Source: an uncultured Corynebacterium sp. (lineage in GTDB: Bacteria; Actinomycetota; Actinomycetes; Mycobacteriales; Mycobacteriaceae). Taken from it: 64,000 nt of DNA. Positions within the stretch are counted from its first letter, which is position 1. Each line of letters starts with the position of its first letter. The DNA lies in the NCBI RefSeq assembly GCF_946223165.1, contig NZ_CAMIBP010000004.1:62001-126000 (forward strand). Direction: 5' to 3'. The position numbers were made by a program, and so were the translations under genes. Positions 31,425 through 40,742 of this stretch are shown here, in pieces. The notes under the pieces are model-generated. The model saw only the letters and a list, made by a program, of their open reading frames with translations. It searched no databases and was not told where the DNA came from.

Positions 31425-32413
31425 GCGCCACCAAGCTGCTTGAGTCGCCGGCCGAGGCGCTTGCGCCGATCAGGGCGGTCGCCGAGCTCGGCCGTCTTCG
31501 TTACGTGTTCCTTGCCAAAGCGCAGGAGGAGCAGATCATCGAGCAGACGGATCTGTCCTGGGTGGATGCGGTAGCGCATGTGCTCGTGGACGAAGGCGAT
31601 GTGCGCGGGGTTGAGCAGTTCCTTGAGCTTCGCGAGCGAGTCGATTCCGTGGGCCTCGAGCAGCTCCTCCAGGAAGTGGTACCGATCCGAGCGAGAGTGC
31701 GGGTAGGTATCACCCAGCAACATGGCGAGCACGCCGGGCAGCGTGGCCGCAGTAATCTCCACCGTCGTCTCGGTGCCGGGGCCGACGTCCATGAGCGCGG
31801 CGATATCGTCGAACTGCTGATCGGCGAGCTCGATGAGGCCGGCGGCGAGGGTAAAGAGGCGGTCCACCTGGGGCGTGGGGGGCTTGGAGCCCTGCTTGTA
31901 GCGGATGTCGTGCTCGAATTCTGCCCAGGCGTGCTGCAGCACGGTGCGGATCTGGATCTCAAACGACATCCCCTCGTAGGCCCCGAGCTCCTCCAGACCC
32001 GCAGCGGCGGCCTTGACGCGGACAATGAGGTGGTGGGAGCCGTAGCCGAAGCCGCCGGAAATGCGGGTCTCGGCCGCTTTGTCGACGGAGCGTGAGACCT
32101 CGAACGCCTTTGACAGGACATCGATGACGGTGGGGATGACCGTGGAGTGATAGACCGTGATGCGAGCGCCCACCACGTCGTGGATGTCCTCCCACGGCGC
32201 CGGGTAGGCTGGCGAGCCGTCGGTCTTTTTCTTTTTGGCCTTGGCCTTGAGCGAGGGCCAGCCCTTGACGCGGGCGGTCACGCGGTCGTAGACCACGCCG
32301 GCGTCGTCGAGCACGTCTTCGATGGCCGCGGTGAAGTCTGCCGCCGCGGTGGGGTGGGTGCGGACCCAGTCGTGATAGCGGTTGCCCAGCTGCGACATGA
32401 CGGTCTCGGGCAT
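31421..32413 (-). CDS. small alarmone synthetase ((p)ppGpp synthetase)
   Basis: Cytoplasmic protein of 330 residues with a RelA/SpoT synthetase domain and no hydrolase domain. Motifs: RVKGWPSLKAKAKKKK (ATP/GTP binding), DVVGARITVY, GYGSHHLIV and FEIQIRTVLQHAWAEFEHDIRYK. The C-terminal 130 residues or so are an additional helical region beyond the usual 210-residue small synthetase, similar in layout to the RelS protein described in C. glutamicum. It should transfer pyrophosphate from ATP to GDP, GTP or GMP. ATG at 32413 and GTG at 32416 are both possible; AAAGGA lies just upstream. Confidence 0.85.
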   Translation of the reverse strand: MPETVMSQLGNRYHDWVRTHPTAAADFTAAIEDVLDDAGVVYDRVTARVKGWPSLKAKAKKKKTDGSPAYPAPWEDIHDVVGARITVYHSTVIPTVIDVLSKAFEVSRSVDKAAETRISGGFGYGSHHLIVRVKAAAAGLEELGAYEGMSFEIQIRTVLQHAWAEFEHDIRYKQGSKPPTPQVDRLFTLAAGLIELADQQFDDIAALMDVGPGTETTVEITAATLPGVLAMLLGDTYPHSRSDRYHFLEELLEAHGIDSLAKLKELLNPAHIAFVHEHMRYRIHPGQIRLLDDLLLLRFGKEHVTKTAELGDRPDRRKRLGRRLKQLGGA

Positions 32414-32478
32414 CACGGTCCTTTCGTTGCGGTCGGCTGCGCCCGAAGACTCTGGTGAGGCGTGCTGGTGACGACCAC

Positions 32479-33090
32479 TTAGAGGGGGCGGGGGAATCCG
32501 TCAGACCATAGTAGTGGCTCGACCGCCGTTCGGGGAATGTGAACCCCGGCGTCCGCGCGGGCGGCCTGGAATGCGCGCCGAGCATCCGTGTTCTTGCGCA
32601 GCGGGATGGCGTACAGATGATCGTGCGCCGGCGCCAAGTAGGCGACAGTGGGCGTGCGAAGCACCTCAACGAGGTGATGGTGGAGCACGGAGAAGGGCGC
32701 CGGGTGGGCCAACCAGGACGTGGCGGGGGAGCCTTTGGTGCGTACCCGCACCCCACCGAGCGCGGATTTGGTTCGGAAATGATAACCCCGGTGGGTCAGA
32801 GCGGCCTCCATGACGTTGTGAGCGGCCAGTGCCCAGGCTTCGTGCGTCTGGATGTCGGCGGCGGCGAGCGCCCGGTAACTGATCAGCTGCCCGTTGCGGC
32901 GGACGAGGATCATGTCGAGGCCGCGGCACAGCCCGAGCGACGCGACGGAGTCAAAGTATCCGTCGTCGCTGAGCCGGGGCCGGGAGGACGTGGGCCGTGG
33001 GGACAGCGCCGGTATGAGGTCAGCGGCGAGCAGAGGTAATGCGGTGGAGGCGCGGGATGAGTCTTGTGTCGCGCGCAGGGCAAGCGTCAT
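32479..33090 (-). CDS. hypothetical protein
   Basis: Soluble protein of 203 residues, start ATG preceded by AGGAG. It has no signal peptide or membrane segment. Recognisable blocks such as DDGYFDSVASLGLCRGLDMILVRR and YHFRTKSALGGVRVR do not match a family I know. It is basic and rich in His and Arg in its middle, which would allow nucleic acid binding, but nothing proves it. The 278 bases between it and the next gene hold a 12-base tandem repeat. Confidence 0.55.
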   Translation of the reverse strand: MTLALRATQDSSRASTALPLLAADLIPALSPRPTSSRPRLSDDGYFDSVASLGLCRGLDMILVRRNGQLISYRALAAADIQTHEAWALAAHNVMEAALTHRGYHFRTKSALGGVRVRTKGSPATSWLAHPAPFSVLHHHLVEVLRTPTVAYLAPAHDHLYAIPLRKNTDARRAFQAARADAGVHIPRTAVEPLLWSDGFPRPL

Positions 33091-33131
33091 GGAAGCTCCT
33101 TGCAGGGGCGATCGCGGTAGTCGAGGACACT

Positions 33132-33179
33132 GCGTAACACAGGGCGTAACACCGTGCGCAACACAGTGCCTCAACGGCG
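33132..33179. repeat. 12-bp imperfect tandem repeat, four units
   Basis: Units GCGTAACACAGG, GCGTAACACCGT, GCGCAACACAGT and the weaker GCCTCAACGGCG follow without gaps, 40 bases upstream of the start of the gene at 33090. The array is flanked by CACTG and contains CAGTG, so it can also fold. It may be a regulator-binding array; no function is known. Confidence 0.7.
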
Positions 33180-33368
33180 TCACCGGGCACACATGTGCAG
33201 AGACGAAAAAGTCGGGCGAAACAGAATAAGGGCCACGGTGCTACTCGGGGGAAGAGATAGCACCGTGGCACCTGTATTTGACTGTCCATGTCGCCCAAAG
33301 GTTCCGTGGATGTGAATCCGGGGGTTCGCCTGCTGCTGTGCGGCAAAGTCTGCGCCGAACCTATCGCA

Positions 33369-34772
33369 TTAGAACGGCGGCGCGGCATCCAGCCCCAGCG
33401 CGGCGAGGAGACGATCGTGCGGCCACAGCTCAATCTTTTGTCCCTTGGCGATGAGCTCTTCGGCGCGCTTCTCCTTCGACGTTTTTGTCGCCCACGTGCC
33501 CAGCACGAGAATGGTGGTTTTCTTGGTCACGGACTTGCCCACCTGGCCGCCGCGCTCGGCGATGCCCTGCCACAGTGTGCCCTTATCAAACGGCTCGAAG
33601 TCTCCGGTGAGGGTGACGTTCTGGCCAAAGAGCGGGCCAGCGGGATCGGCGTTCGGGTTGGGGTCCGGGATGGTGTCGGGGGTGGCTACCGCGGCCCAGG
33701 GCGCTGGCCCGCGGGAGGAGCGGGAGCGGGACGGCGCGGCAGCTGGCTGAGCAGCCGGCGGGGCAGTGTCGTCCCACAAACCGGGCTGTGCGGAAGAACC
33801 CTGCGGGGCGGCGTCGCGGAAGTCCGTGCCGGCGCCGCGGTCGGCTGCGCCCAGCGGGGCCGTGCGTTGGCGCAGCACCGGCATGACCGCCTCCGGCGCC
33901 ACGGACCCGAGGACGAAGCCGCGCTCGGCGAACAGCTCATCGATAGAGCCCGCAAACCCGAAGGCGTGCGCCAGACCGGAGATGATGTGGCCGGCGGCAC
34001 GGGCGTCCTCGGCAGCGTCGTGGTGTCGGAACTCAGGCGCGCCCACGGCAGCCACGACGGTGGGTAGTTTGTGATTGGCAACGTCGATGCGTCCGGCGCG
34101 GGACGCATCGCGGGCGAGCGCCAGGGAGCACGCAACGCGCAGCTCAGGAACCTCGACGCCCGCGGCGCGGGCGGCCTCCCGGAGAGCCGTTGAATCGAAT
34201 TGCGCATTGTGCGCGACCATGACGTCTGCGCCCACGAAGTCCACGATGTCCGGGAGGATGTCGGCAAAGCCGGGGGAGTCCGCGACGTCATCCGGAGTGA
34301 TCCCGTGGATCCCGATGTTGACGTCGAGGAAGTGGCCCAAGCCCGGCGGCGGCGTGCACAGCCACGCCCGCGACTCCGTCTCGAGGCCGTTGTGGAAACG
34401 CGCGACGCCGACCTGGCAGATGGAGCCCCACCTGTCGTTGGCGGTTTCCACGTCCAGCGCGACGAAGTCAAGGTCCGCGACGGCGGTGCCCGTGGTGGGC
34501 ACCTCGCCGCGCCGGGCGGCATCGATAAGTGTCTGTACCTGGCTCGGATCGGAGCCAGGCGCAAAACGCAGGGCGATATCCCCGCTCGCGCGGCGCAGAG
34601 TGAGAGTACCGAAGGACACGGCGGTGGGGGCGGTGACGTCGGCCGCATCGATATCGGTGAGCTGTACCGACTCAACTGCGGCGGCGCCGAGGGAGCGCGC
34701 GAGCAGGGATCGCGTGATGATCACCTCGGCGGGGGTGACATCGAGAGTGGCGCCATGGGCGTGAATGGGCAA
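33369..34772 (-). CDS. DnaQ-like 3'-5' exonuclease with C-terminal BRCT domain
   Basis: Protein of 467 residues. A DEDDh exonuclease domain occupies about residues 105-270: Asp and Glu in FVALDVETAN, Asp in MVAHNAQFDS, and His-Asp in FRHHDAAEDARA. A Pro/Ala/Ser-rich linker (about 310-375) leads to a BRCT domain (GPLFGQNVTLTGDFEP, ERGGQVGKSVTKKTTILV). The first hundred residues form a separate small domain (RRASGDIALRFAPG). Such exonuclease-BRCT proteins are thought to act in DNA repair. The TTG at 34772 is chosen because AAAGGAG is placed five bases before it and no ATG or GTG lies nearby in frame. Confidence 0.85.
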   Translation of the reverse strand: MPIHAHGATLDVTPAEVIITRSLLARSLGAAAVESVQLTDIDAADVTAPTAVSFGTLTLRRASGDIALRFAPGSDPSQVQTLIDAARRGEVPTTGTAVADLDFVALDVETANDRWGSICQVGVARFHNGLETESRAWLCTPPPGLGHFLDVNIGIHGITPDDVADSPGFADILPDIVDFVGADVMVAHNAQFDSTALREAARAAGVEVPELRVACSLALARDASRAGRIDVANHKLPTVVAAVGAPEFRHHDAAEDARAAGHIISGLAHAFGFAGSIDELFAERGFVLGSVAPEAVMPVLRQRTAPLGAADRGAGTDFRDAAPQGSSAQPGLWDDTAPPAAQPAAAPSRSRSSRGPAPWAAVATPDTIPDPNPNADPAGPLFGQNVTLTGDFEPFDKGTLWQGIAERGGQVGKSVTKKTTILVLGTWATKTSKEKRAEELIAKGQKIELWPHDRLLAALGLDAAPPF

Positions 34773-34850
34773 CGGGGCTCCTTTCCGTGCGTGAAGGGAT
34801 GAAACGGTACGGCCCGAGGAGGACCGCGGCGCCACTGGCGCTATGGACGT

Positions 34851-37211
34851 TTACATCCCTGCGGCCTCCTCCTCGGCGGAATGCTCGGGGACGTTGTCGG
34901 GCACGCCGACGGTGACCTCACCGTCGGCAGCGGCAGCAGTAGCCTCGCCCTCGGCGCCGTCAGCGGCGGCCCCAGCCTCGGCGGATGCGGCATCCGACGT
35001 CTTTCGGGCGTTCTCCATCGCCATGGCGGCCTCGACGTTTTGCAGCGGGTTAGTCTCGTCGAACTGCGGCGGCTCGATCTGGCGCAGCACCATCGTCGTG
35101 CGACCCTGACACGTCACCGTGCCCTCGGCCTCGATAAGGAGGTCAGTCTTGGGGTATCCGCCGGAGTCGGCGGTGTCCACCATGATCTGCCACGTCGTAC
35201 CCAGGTTACGCGGGGGCAGAGTGAACTCGATGTCTCCGTCGTGCGCGTTGAAGATGAGGATGAAGGAGTCATCCTTGATCGGCTGGCCGTAGACGTCCGA
35301 CTCCGTGATGGCGTTGCCGTTGAGGTACACCATGAGCGAGCGCCCGAAGTCATGATCCCAGTCGTCCTGGGTCATGAGCTTGCCGGAGGGGACCATCCAG
35401 GCGATGTCGCGGTCGTTGACGTCGGTGCCCAGCGGGCCGCCGGCCAAGAAGCGCAGGCGGCGGAACACGGGGTGACGGTGGCGGATGCCGATGACGCGCT
35501 TGACGAAGGTGAAGAATGCGGCGTTCTTCGGCAGCTCTAGCATGGACCAGTCCATCCATGCGATCTCGGAGTCCTGGCAGTAGGCGTTGTTGTTTCCGCC
35601 CTGGGTGCGGCCGAACTCATCGCCGTGGCAGATCATCGGCGTGCCCTGGCTGAGCAGGAGCGTCGTCATGAAGTTACGCATCTGCCGGCGGCGCAGCTTC
35701 CGGATCTCCGGGTCGTCCGTCGGGCCCTCGACGCCGTGGTTCCACGAGCGGTTGAAGGATTCACCGTCGCGGTTGTCCTCGCCATTGGCGGCGTTGTGCT
35801 TCTCGTTGTAGGATACCAGGTCCTTGAGCGTGAAGCCGTCGTGGGCGGTGATGAAGTTGATGGAGGCGGTGGGGCGGCGGTCGTTGTTGCCGTAGAGATC
35901 GGAGGAGCCGGTGATGCGAGAGGCGAACTCGCCCAGGGTGGCTGGTTCGCCGCGCCAGAAGTCACGGACCGTGTCGCGGTACTTGCCGTTCCATTCGCTC
36001 CAGATGGGCGGGAAGTTGCCCACCTGGTAGCCGTTGTGGCCGATATCCCACGGCTCGGCGATGAGCTTGACCTGGGAGACCACCGGATCCTGCTGCACGA
36101 GATCGAAGAAGGTGGCGAGCTTGTCCACGTCATCGAGCTCGCGGGCCAGTGTGGCGGCCAGATCGAAGCGGAAGCCGTCAACGTGCATTTCCTCGACCCA
36201 ATAGCGCAGGGAGTCCATGATGAGCTGGAGGGAGTGCGGGTTGCGGACGTTGAGGGAGTTACCGGTGCCGGTGTAGTCCATGTAGTGGGACTCGGAGCCT
36301 TCCACCACGCGGTAGTAGGCCTTGTTGTCGATGCCGCGGAAGGCAATGGTCGGCCCGAGGTGATTGCCCTCGGCCGTGTGGTTGTACACGACGTCGAGGA
36401 GCACCTCGATGCCGGCGCTGTGGAAGGCGCGGACCATGGTCTTGAACTCGGCGACGACGTCGTTGGGCTTCGTGGCGTAGGCGTAGTCGGCCTGCGGCGC
36501 GAAGAATCCAAAGGTGTTGTAGCCCCAGTAGTTGCGCAGACCGATTTGACGCAGGCGATCGTCCTGGAGGAACTGGTGGACCGGCATGAGCTCGACGGTG
36601 GTGACACCGAGCTCCTTGAAGTAGTCGAGCATGACGGGATGCCCCATGCCGGCGTAGGTGCCGCGCAGTTCCTCCGGAATGCCCGGGTGGGTCATGGTCA
36701 TACCCTTGACGTGGGCCTCGTAGATGATGGTCTCGTTCTCCGGGATGTTGGGGCGGGAGTCGCCGCGCCAGTCGTAGAACGGGTTGATGACTACAGAAAG
36801 CATGGTGTGGCCCAAGGAGTCGTCCTCGTTGCGCCCGCTGCCGATGGGTTCCGCGTGAATGTCGTAGGAATATAAGGATGCGTCGCCGTCGAAGTCCCCA
36901 TCGAAGGCGCGGGCGTAGGGGTCCACGAGGAGCTTGGAGGGATCGCAGCGCAGGCCGCGGTCCGGATCGTAGGGGCCATGGATGCGGTAGCCGTAGCGCT
37001 GTCCGGGGCCGATGCCCGGCAGGTAGGCGTGCCACACGTAGGCGCTTACCTCGGTGAGGGGGACACGGGTCTCTGCACCATCGCGGTCAATGAGGCAGAG
37101 GTCTACGGCCTCAGCGACCTCAGAGAAGATAGCGAAGTTAGTGCCGGATCCGTCAAAGGTGGCGCCCAGCGGCGCACGGCGGCCCGGCCAGACGGCGGTT
37201 GTGTCAGTCAT
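34851..37211 (-). CDS. glgX: glycogen debranching enzyme
   Basis: GH13 isoamylase-type enzyme of 786 residues that removes alpha-1,6 branches from phosphorylase-limited glycogen. The N-terminal CBM48 domain (APLGATFDGSGTNFAIFSE) precedes the barrel. Catalytic residues: Asp350 (nucleophile) in DGFRFDLA, Glu386 (acid) in LIAEPWDIG, and Asp458 in ITAHDG. The last 60 residues or so after the beta domain are an Ala/Glu-rich acidic tail (ENARKTSDAASAEAGAAADG) not usual in GlgX. The ATG overlaps the end of the TetR gene by eight bases, so the two are co-translated. It works with the phosphorylase at 55.2 kb. Confidence 0.95.
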   Translation of the reverse strand: MTDTTAVWPGRRAPLGATFDGSGTNFAIFSEVAEAVDLCLIDRDGAETRVPLTEVSAYVWHAYLPGIGPGQRYGYRIHGPYDPDRGLRCDPSKLLVDPYARAFDGDFDGDASLYSYDIHAEPIGSGRNEDDSLGHTMLSVVINPFYDWRGDSRPNIPENETIIYEAHVKGMTMTHPGIPEELRGTYAGMGHPVMLDYFKELGVTTVELMPVHQFLQDDRLRQIGLRNYWGYNTFGFFAPQADYAYATKPNDVVAEFKTMVRAFHSAGIEVLLDVVYNHTAEGNHLGPTIAFRGIDNKAYYRVVEGSESHYMDYTGTGNSLNVRNPHSLQLIMDSLRYWVEEMHVDGFRFDLAATLARELDDVDKLATFFDLVQQDPVVSQVKLIAEPWDIGHNGYQVGNFPPIWSEWNGKYRDTVRDFWRGEPATLGEFASRITGSSDLYGNNDRRPTASINFITAHDGFTLKDLVSYNEKHNAANGEDNRDGESFNRSWNHGVEGPTDDPEIRKLRRRQMRNFMTTLLLSQGTPMICHGDEFGRTQGGNNNAYCQDSEIAWMDWSMLELPKNAAFFTFVKRVIGIRHRHPVFRRLRFLAGGPLGTDVNDRDIAWMVPSGKLMTQDDWDHDFGRSLMVYLNGNAITESDVYGQPIKDDSFILIFNAHDGDIEFTLPPRNLGTTWQIMVDTADSGGYPKTDLLIEAEGTVTCQGRTTMVLRQIEPPQFDETNPLQNVEAAMAMENARKTSDAASAEAGAAADGAEGEATAAAADGEVTVGVPDNVPEHSAEEEAAGM

Positions 37212-37908
37212 AGTTTTTAAGGGTATCGGACTTTTGCGCGGCGAGGCCATTGAGGATGATGTCGACGCCGTGCGAGAGAGCGGAGCCACCGCCGGTAGGC
37301 AGCTGTGTTGCGGGCGCGATAGCGTCTGACGCGTGATGTGATGCAGATGCGCCCGCGCCGGAGTCAGCGGTCTGCTGCGCTGAGGACGCGACGGACTTCT
37401 GCGGTCCCTGCACCTCCTGGAGCTGCGTCTGCGCCTGCTCCATGGTTGCGGCGCCCAGGGTGAGATGGATGATGGCGTGTGCGGCGACGCGGCGTGTGTC
37501 GGCGGGCAGCCTGGCGGACAGGGATTCCTCAACGAGCCCGGTGAGCGTGAGCCACGTGGGGTTTTCAGGTTGGGAGAGTGCGGCCGTGGTGACCTCGGCG
37601 CCGTCGCGGTGGGCAAGAACGCATTCACGCAGCGCGAGCGCGAGCTGCTTCGGGGAAGCGGTGGCAGCGCCCGGGTTGTCTGCCGAATCGCCGTTGACTG
37701 TCGATTCGGGGCGAGGGGAGAGGACGGGCGCTACGATGGCGTCGCCGATGGCGGCGATGAGTGCCTGTTTGTTCGCGATATGCCAGTACAAGGCCCCGGG
37801 AGCTACACCCAATGAGGTGGCGACGCGGCGCATGGTCGTGTCCGCAAGGCCGTAGGTGTCGAGCAGATCTAGCGCTGCGCGGACAATAGTTTCGCGAGTC
37901 AATTGCAC
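37204..37908 (-). CDS. TetR-family transcriptional regulator
   Basis: Regulator of about 234 residues. The N-terminal helix-turn-helix (ETIVRAALDLLDTYGLADTTMRRVATSLGVAPGALYWHIANKQAL) is typical of TetR. The ligand domain is followed by a low-complexity stretch (SSAQQTADSGAGASASHH). I take the GTG at 37908, with TAAGCT (37922-37917) eight bases before it as a leaderless -10 box; a TTG at 37917 is the alternative. It overlaps glgX, so it may control glycogen breakdown or just be a neighbour. The 292 bases between it and the divergent lipoprotein gene hold both promoters; TTATAAAT near 38056 is AT-rich, and I see no clear operator. Confidence 0.82.
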   Translation of the reverse strand: MQLTRETIVRAALDLLDTYGLADTTMRRVATSLGVAPGALYWHIANKQALIAAIGDAIVAPVLSPRPESTVNGDSADNPGAATASPKQLALALRECVLAHRDGAEVTTAALSQPENPTWLTLTGLVEESLSARLPADTRRVAAHAIIHLTLGAATMEQAQTQLQEVQGPQKSVASSAQQTADSGAGASASHHASDAIAPATQLPTGGGSALSHGVDIILNGLAAQKSDTLKNYD

Positions 37909-38200
37909 AAGGGACAAGCTTACTGATCTGCTGCGGCAGTGTCTGGCCGTTGGCGTCTACTAGAACCCCAATAGCCACAGGAGCCCCACAGGTGGACAGG
38001 AAAGCTCACAGGAAATTTTTAGGATGTCTCCATCTGGCACCAAAGCGGGTGTGGTTATTATAAATACGCAACTATTGCACTGCTTCGGTCATTGACCGGT
38101 GGTGAATAACGATGCGAACTTCCGGCCCAGACACTCTCTTGGGCGGCCGCCCAGTACGGCAGCGGGAGTCGCGCCGCACGAACCTTAGTTTGGAGATATT

Positions 38201-38965
38201 TTGTCCCTTCGTACCCCTGCTCAGAAGACCATTGCTGCACTGGCCCTTGTCCTGCCGCTCACGTTGGCAGCCTGTGGTTCCGACGGCAAGGAGGACACGG
38301 CGGCCGCAAGCAGCGTCGCTGCGACCGCCTCCGCTTCCGCGAATTCTTCCGCCGCGGGTAGCGAGGCTTCCGCCGCGCCGTCGTCTGAGGCTTCCGAGGC
38401 ACCGGCACCTGAGTCGTCGGCTGCCCCGGCTGAAGGCAATGCCGAGACCCCGGCTGCAGCCGAGGGCGCCGACGTCGCAGCCGCCCCGGTGAACCCGGTT
38501 CAGGCCATTGATGTCCCGACCTTCCAGCCGCTTCCGTCCGGTAACGATGACCCGGCTGTTCACGAGCAACTGCAGAACCTCGTGTCCGGCATGTACTCCG
38601 AGACCCGCTACAAGGCCAGCGTCGAGTACGCCCTGAACAACTCGTGTGAGGCCATCGCGGCCCCGCTGCGCGAGGAGATCAACAAAGCCGGTGGTCAGGC
38701 CGGTGGCTGGGCCCAGATCCCGGATGACATGACCTACCAGCAGGTCTACGACCTCATGGCCCAGCAGGCCAAGTTGGAGGGCAAGGAAGTTCCGGCCTAC
38801 CCGGGCATGCCGACGTTCGAGTCCATCTCTGACGTGAAGGTGGATGGCAACAACGCTTCCGCCACCATCAACGTGAAGAACCCGGACGGGTCCGCCGAGG
38901 GCAACACCATGATCTTCGCTAATGAGAATGGTGCCTGGAAGATGTGCTCCCCGGCTGATAAGTAA
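38201..38965 (+). CDS. lipoprotein with DUF4878-like domain
   Basis: Exported lipoprotein of 254 residues. Start TTG (TTGGAG five bases upstream). The lipobox LAAC gives Cys25. About 75 residues of Ala/Ser/Pro/Glu low complexity form a long tether. The C-terminal 130 residues (QNLVSGMYSETRYKASVEYALNNSCEAI to NENGAWKMCSP) look like a small NTF2-like domain with an invariant-looking pair of Cys (NNSC and KMC) that may be bridged. Function unknown. It is followed by a terminator, so it is a single-gene unit. Confidence 0.7.
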   Translation: MSLRTPAQKTIAALALVLPLTLAACGSDGKEDTAAASSVAATASASANSSAAGSEASAAPSSEASEAPAPESSAAPAEGNAETPAAAEGADVAAAPVNPVQAIDVPTFQPLPSGNDDPAVHEQLQNLVSGMYSETRYKASVEYALNNSCEAIAAPLREEINKAGGQAGGWAQIPDDMTYQQVYDLMAQQAKLEGKEVPAYPGMPTFESISDVKVDGNNASATINVKNPDGSAEGNTMIFANENGAWKMCSPADK

Positions 38966-39013
38966 GTCCACGTCGGCGCAGTAGACACGCCGCCGTCACT
39001 GCGTAAGGCGTGA

Positions 39014-39046
39014 AAGCGCGAGGGTTCCTTTGGGGCCCTCGCGCTT
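39014..39046 (+). terminator. terminator after the lipoprotein gene
   Basis: Stem AAGCGCGAGGG / CCCTCGCGCTT, 11 bases, loop of 11. The T tail is poor (CTGTGTG), but the stem is strong. Confidence 0.7.
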
Positions 39047-39094
39047 CTGTGTGTTCTGGACTGGCGAAGTTGAAGTGTATCGTTAGGTTTCCGT

Positions 39095-39628
39095 ATGGCT
39101 ATGCGAAGAATTAGGTATCCCCGCGCCTTGGGTTTTGGCGCGGGGCTCTTGGCGCTGTCGCTTGTGGTGTTTTCCGCTGCGGGCGCAGTCTGGGGCTTGA
39201 CCCGTCCGAAGCTCACGGGGCGTGCCGTCGGTGACGGCAGCGGCGGCTATGTCATCGACGCGGTTGATGACATCCAGTTCACCTCGTTCGCATGGTTTGT
39301 CATCATTACCGCCATTGGTGGTTTCCTTATCGGCTTGGTGGCGTATGTACGCGGCGCGGGGACGCGCAGCCTTGCAATGCTCCTGTGGTCCGGAATCGTC
39401 GCCCTCGCTGGGGCGTACGCGTTTTGGGTCTTCGGTTCGGCTACCGCGCCCGGCTTGCCCGACAATCCTGGGGACGTGGTCCAGTGGGTGCCGGCGTTTA
39501 ACCCCGGGGTGGGGCTCACCGCCGCCCCGTTCATCGCGGTCTTTACGTATTGGTCGACGGCGTTCATCAGCGCCGACGAGGACTGGGAGCGCGGCAAGGT
39601 GGCCGCGAGCGAAGCGGGCACCGCCTAG
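39095..39628 (+). CDS. four-helix membrane protein of unknown function
   Basis: Protein of 177 residues with four hydrophobic segments (about residues 14-36, 64-84, 92-112 and 142-158). It begins MAMRRIRYPR. Between helices 1 and 2 lies an extracytoplasmic loop of about 30 residues. The layout resembles the DUF2567 proteins of mycobacteria; that match is tentative. TAGGTT (39084-39089) five bases before the ATG may be the -10 box of a leaderless message. It converges with a four-base overlap on the YbjN-type gene. Confidence 0.65.
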   Translation: MAMRRIRYPRALGFGAGLLALSLVVFSAAGAVWGLTRPKLTGRAVGDGSGGYVIDAVDDIQFTSFAWFVIITAIGGFLIGLVAYVRGAGTRSLAMLLWSGIVALAGAYAFWVFGSATAPGLPDNPGDVVQWVPAFNPGVGLTAAPFIAVFTYWSTAFISADEDWERGKVAASEAGTA

Positions 39629-40584
39629 GGCCACGCAACGGGGGATTCGCCCGAGACATCGTGGGCTATTCGGTCGATGCCGTGGAGCACGGCCTTGAGC
39701 GAACGTGCGAGCAGGGACCGCAGCTGGCGGTCCGTGAGGCCCGCGGCGATGGGCTCGGCCACGTCGAGGCGCACCTGGAGGCCGTCGACGTTGGAGTGGC
39801 AATACGCCACGGGGGCATCGGACAGCCGGTTGAAGTCATTGCAGATGAGGAACACGCGCAAGAAGTCGCGCCCCTCAAGGTCCGGATCCCAATGGCCCTT
39901 AATGATGAGTGATGGCCCATTGTCCAGTACGAAGGCGAAGAGGACATCATTGATCCAGGCATAGATGCCTTCGTCATCGGAGTGCTGGAGCTTGTCGATG
40001 CCGAGTCCTGCGAGGGCCTCGGCGATGCGCCCGGAGTCCACGGCGTAGGCCTGGTCCTCCGGGGCCTCGGACGCGATGTCCAGATCGCCGCCGGCCAGCG
40101 GGCTGACGGGTGCGCTGATCGTGACGGTGGGGAAGCGCTCTGCGAGGTCGTGCACGAACACACCCGCGTTCCCGAGCGCCTGATCGATGGCGACGACGAG
40201 CTGCTCGTCCGTCATTCCCCATTGCGAGTCGATGCGGGTGGTGCCGGTGACGCGGACGTCGCTGGGGCTGTCGTAGTCGAGCACGAGGGTTGGCGTCAGG
40301 CAGTTGTGGTTCCAGTCGTTGACGAATTCGCCGATGGAGTGCAGGTCATCGAAGCTCAAGGCGCCGCGGTGGGTGGTGACCAGAGTGTAGGCCGGGGACG
40401 GGGTGGCGCCCGTTTCGTCGTCTTCGACGGGCTGTTCGACGATGGAGTCCGCCAGCGTGGCATGCGCGAAGACCAAGCGGTAGGGGCTGACGATGGGTGA
40501 GTGGTCCGCGAGGCGGGCCGCGCGCTCAATGCGATCCAGCGTCACGGGACGGGCGGCGTGGGCTGAGGGGTGTTGGTGGTCCAT
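39625..40584 (-). CDS. YbjN-domain protein, two domains
   Basis: Protein of 319 residues containing two YbjN-type sensory domains (about residues 15-160 and 185-310); the segments FVNDWNHNCLTPTLVLDYDS and FLICNDFNRLSDAPVAYCHS are the matching core of each copy. YbjN folds resemble type III secretion chaperones; no enzymatic function is known. Such proteins are found next to hisD in corynebacteria. The ATG at 40584 follows GGGAGG; another ATG lies at 40596. The promoter region is shared with the divergent his operon. Confidence 0.75.
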   Translation of the reverse strand: MDHQHPSAHAARPVTLDRIERAARLADHSPIVSPYRLVFAHATLADSIVEQPVEDDETGATPSPAYTLVTTHRGALSFDDLHSIGEFVNDWNHNCLTPTLVLDYDSPSDVRVTGTTRIDSQWGMTDEQLVVAIDQALGNAGVFVHDLAERFPTVTISAPVSPLAGGDLDIASEAPEDQAYAVDSGRIAEALAGLGIDKLQHSDDEGIYAWINDVLFAFVLDNGPSLIIKGHWDPDLEGRDFLRVFLICNDFNRLSDAPVAYCHSNVDGLQVRLDVAEPIAAGLTDRQLRSLLARSLKAVLHGIDRIAHDVSGESPVAWP

Positions 40585-40742
40585 GTCGCCTCCCATTCGT
40601 CGCGTCCCCGCGTCTACTGCGGGGAGTAGTTTTCCCGGGCTGGGGACTACTTTAGCGTTTGGTGTTGGGTGCGGGGCGAGAATGAGAGGACGAATGCGGC
40701 CAGGGCGTGGTCGACCCAACAACGTGCGGCTACCTATCAGGG

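Noticed and set aside
33132..33179. CRISPR-like array
   Set aside because: Units are 12 bases and contiguous, with no spacers and no cas genes nearby.
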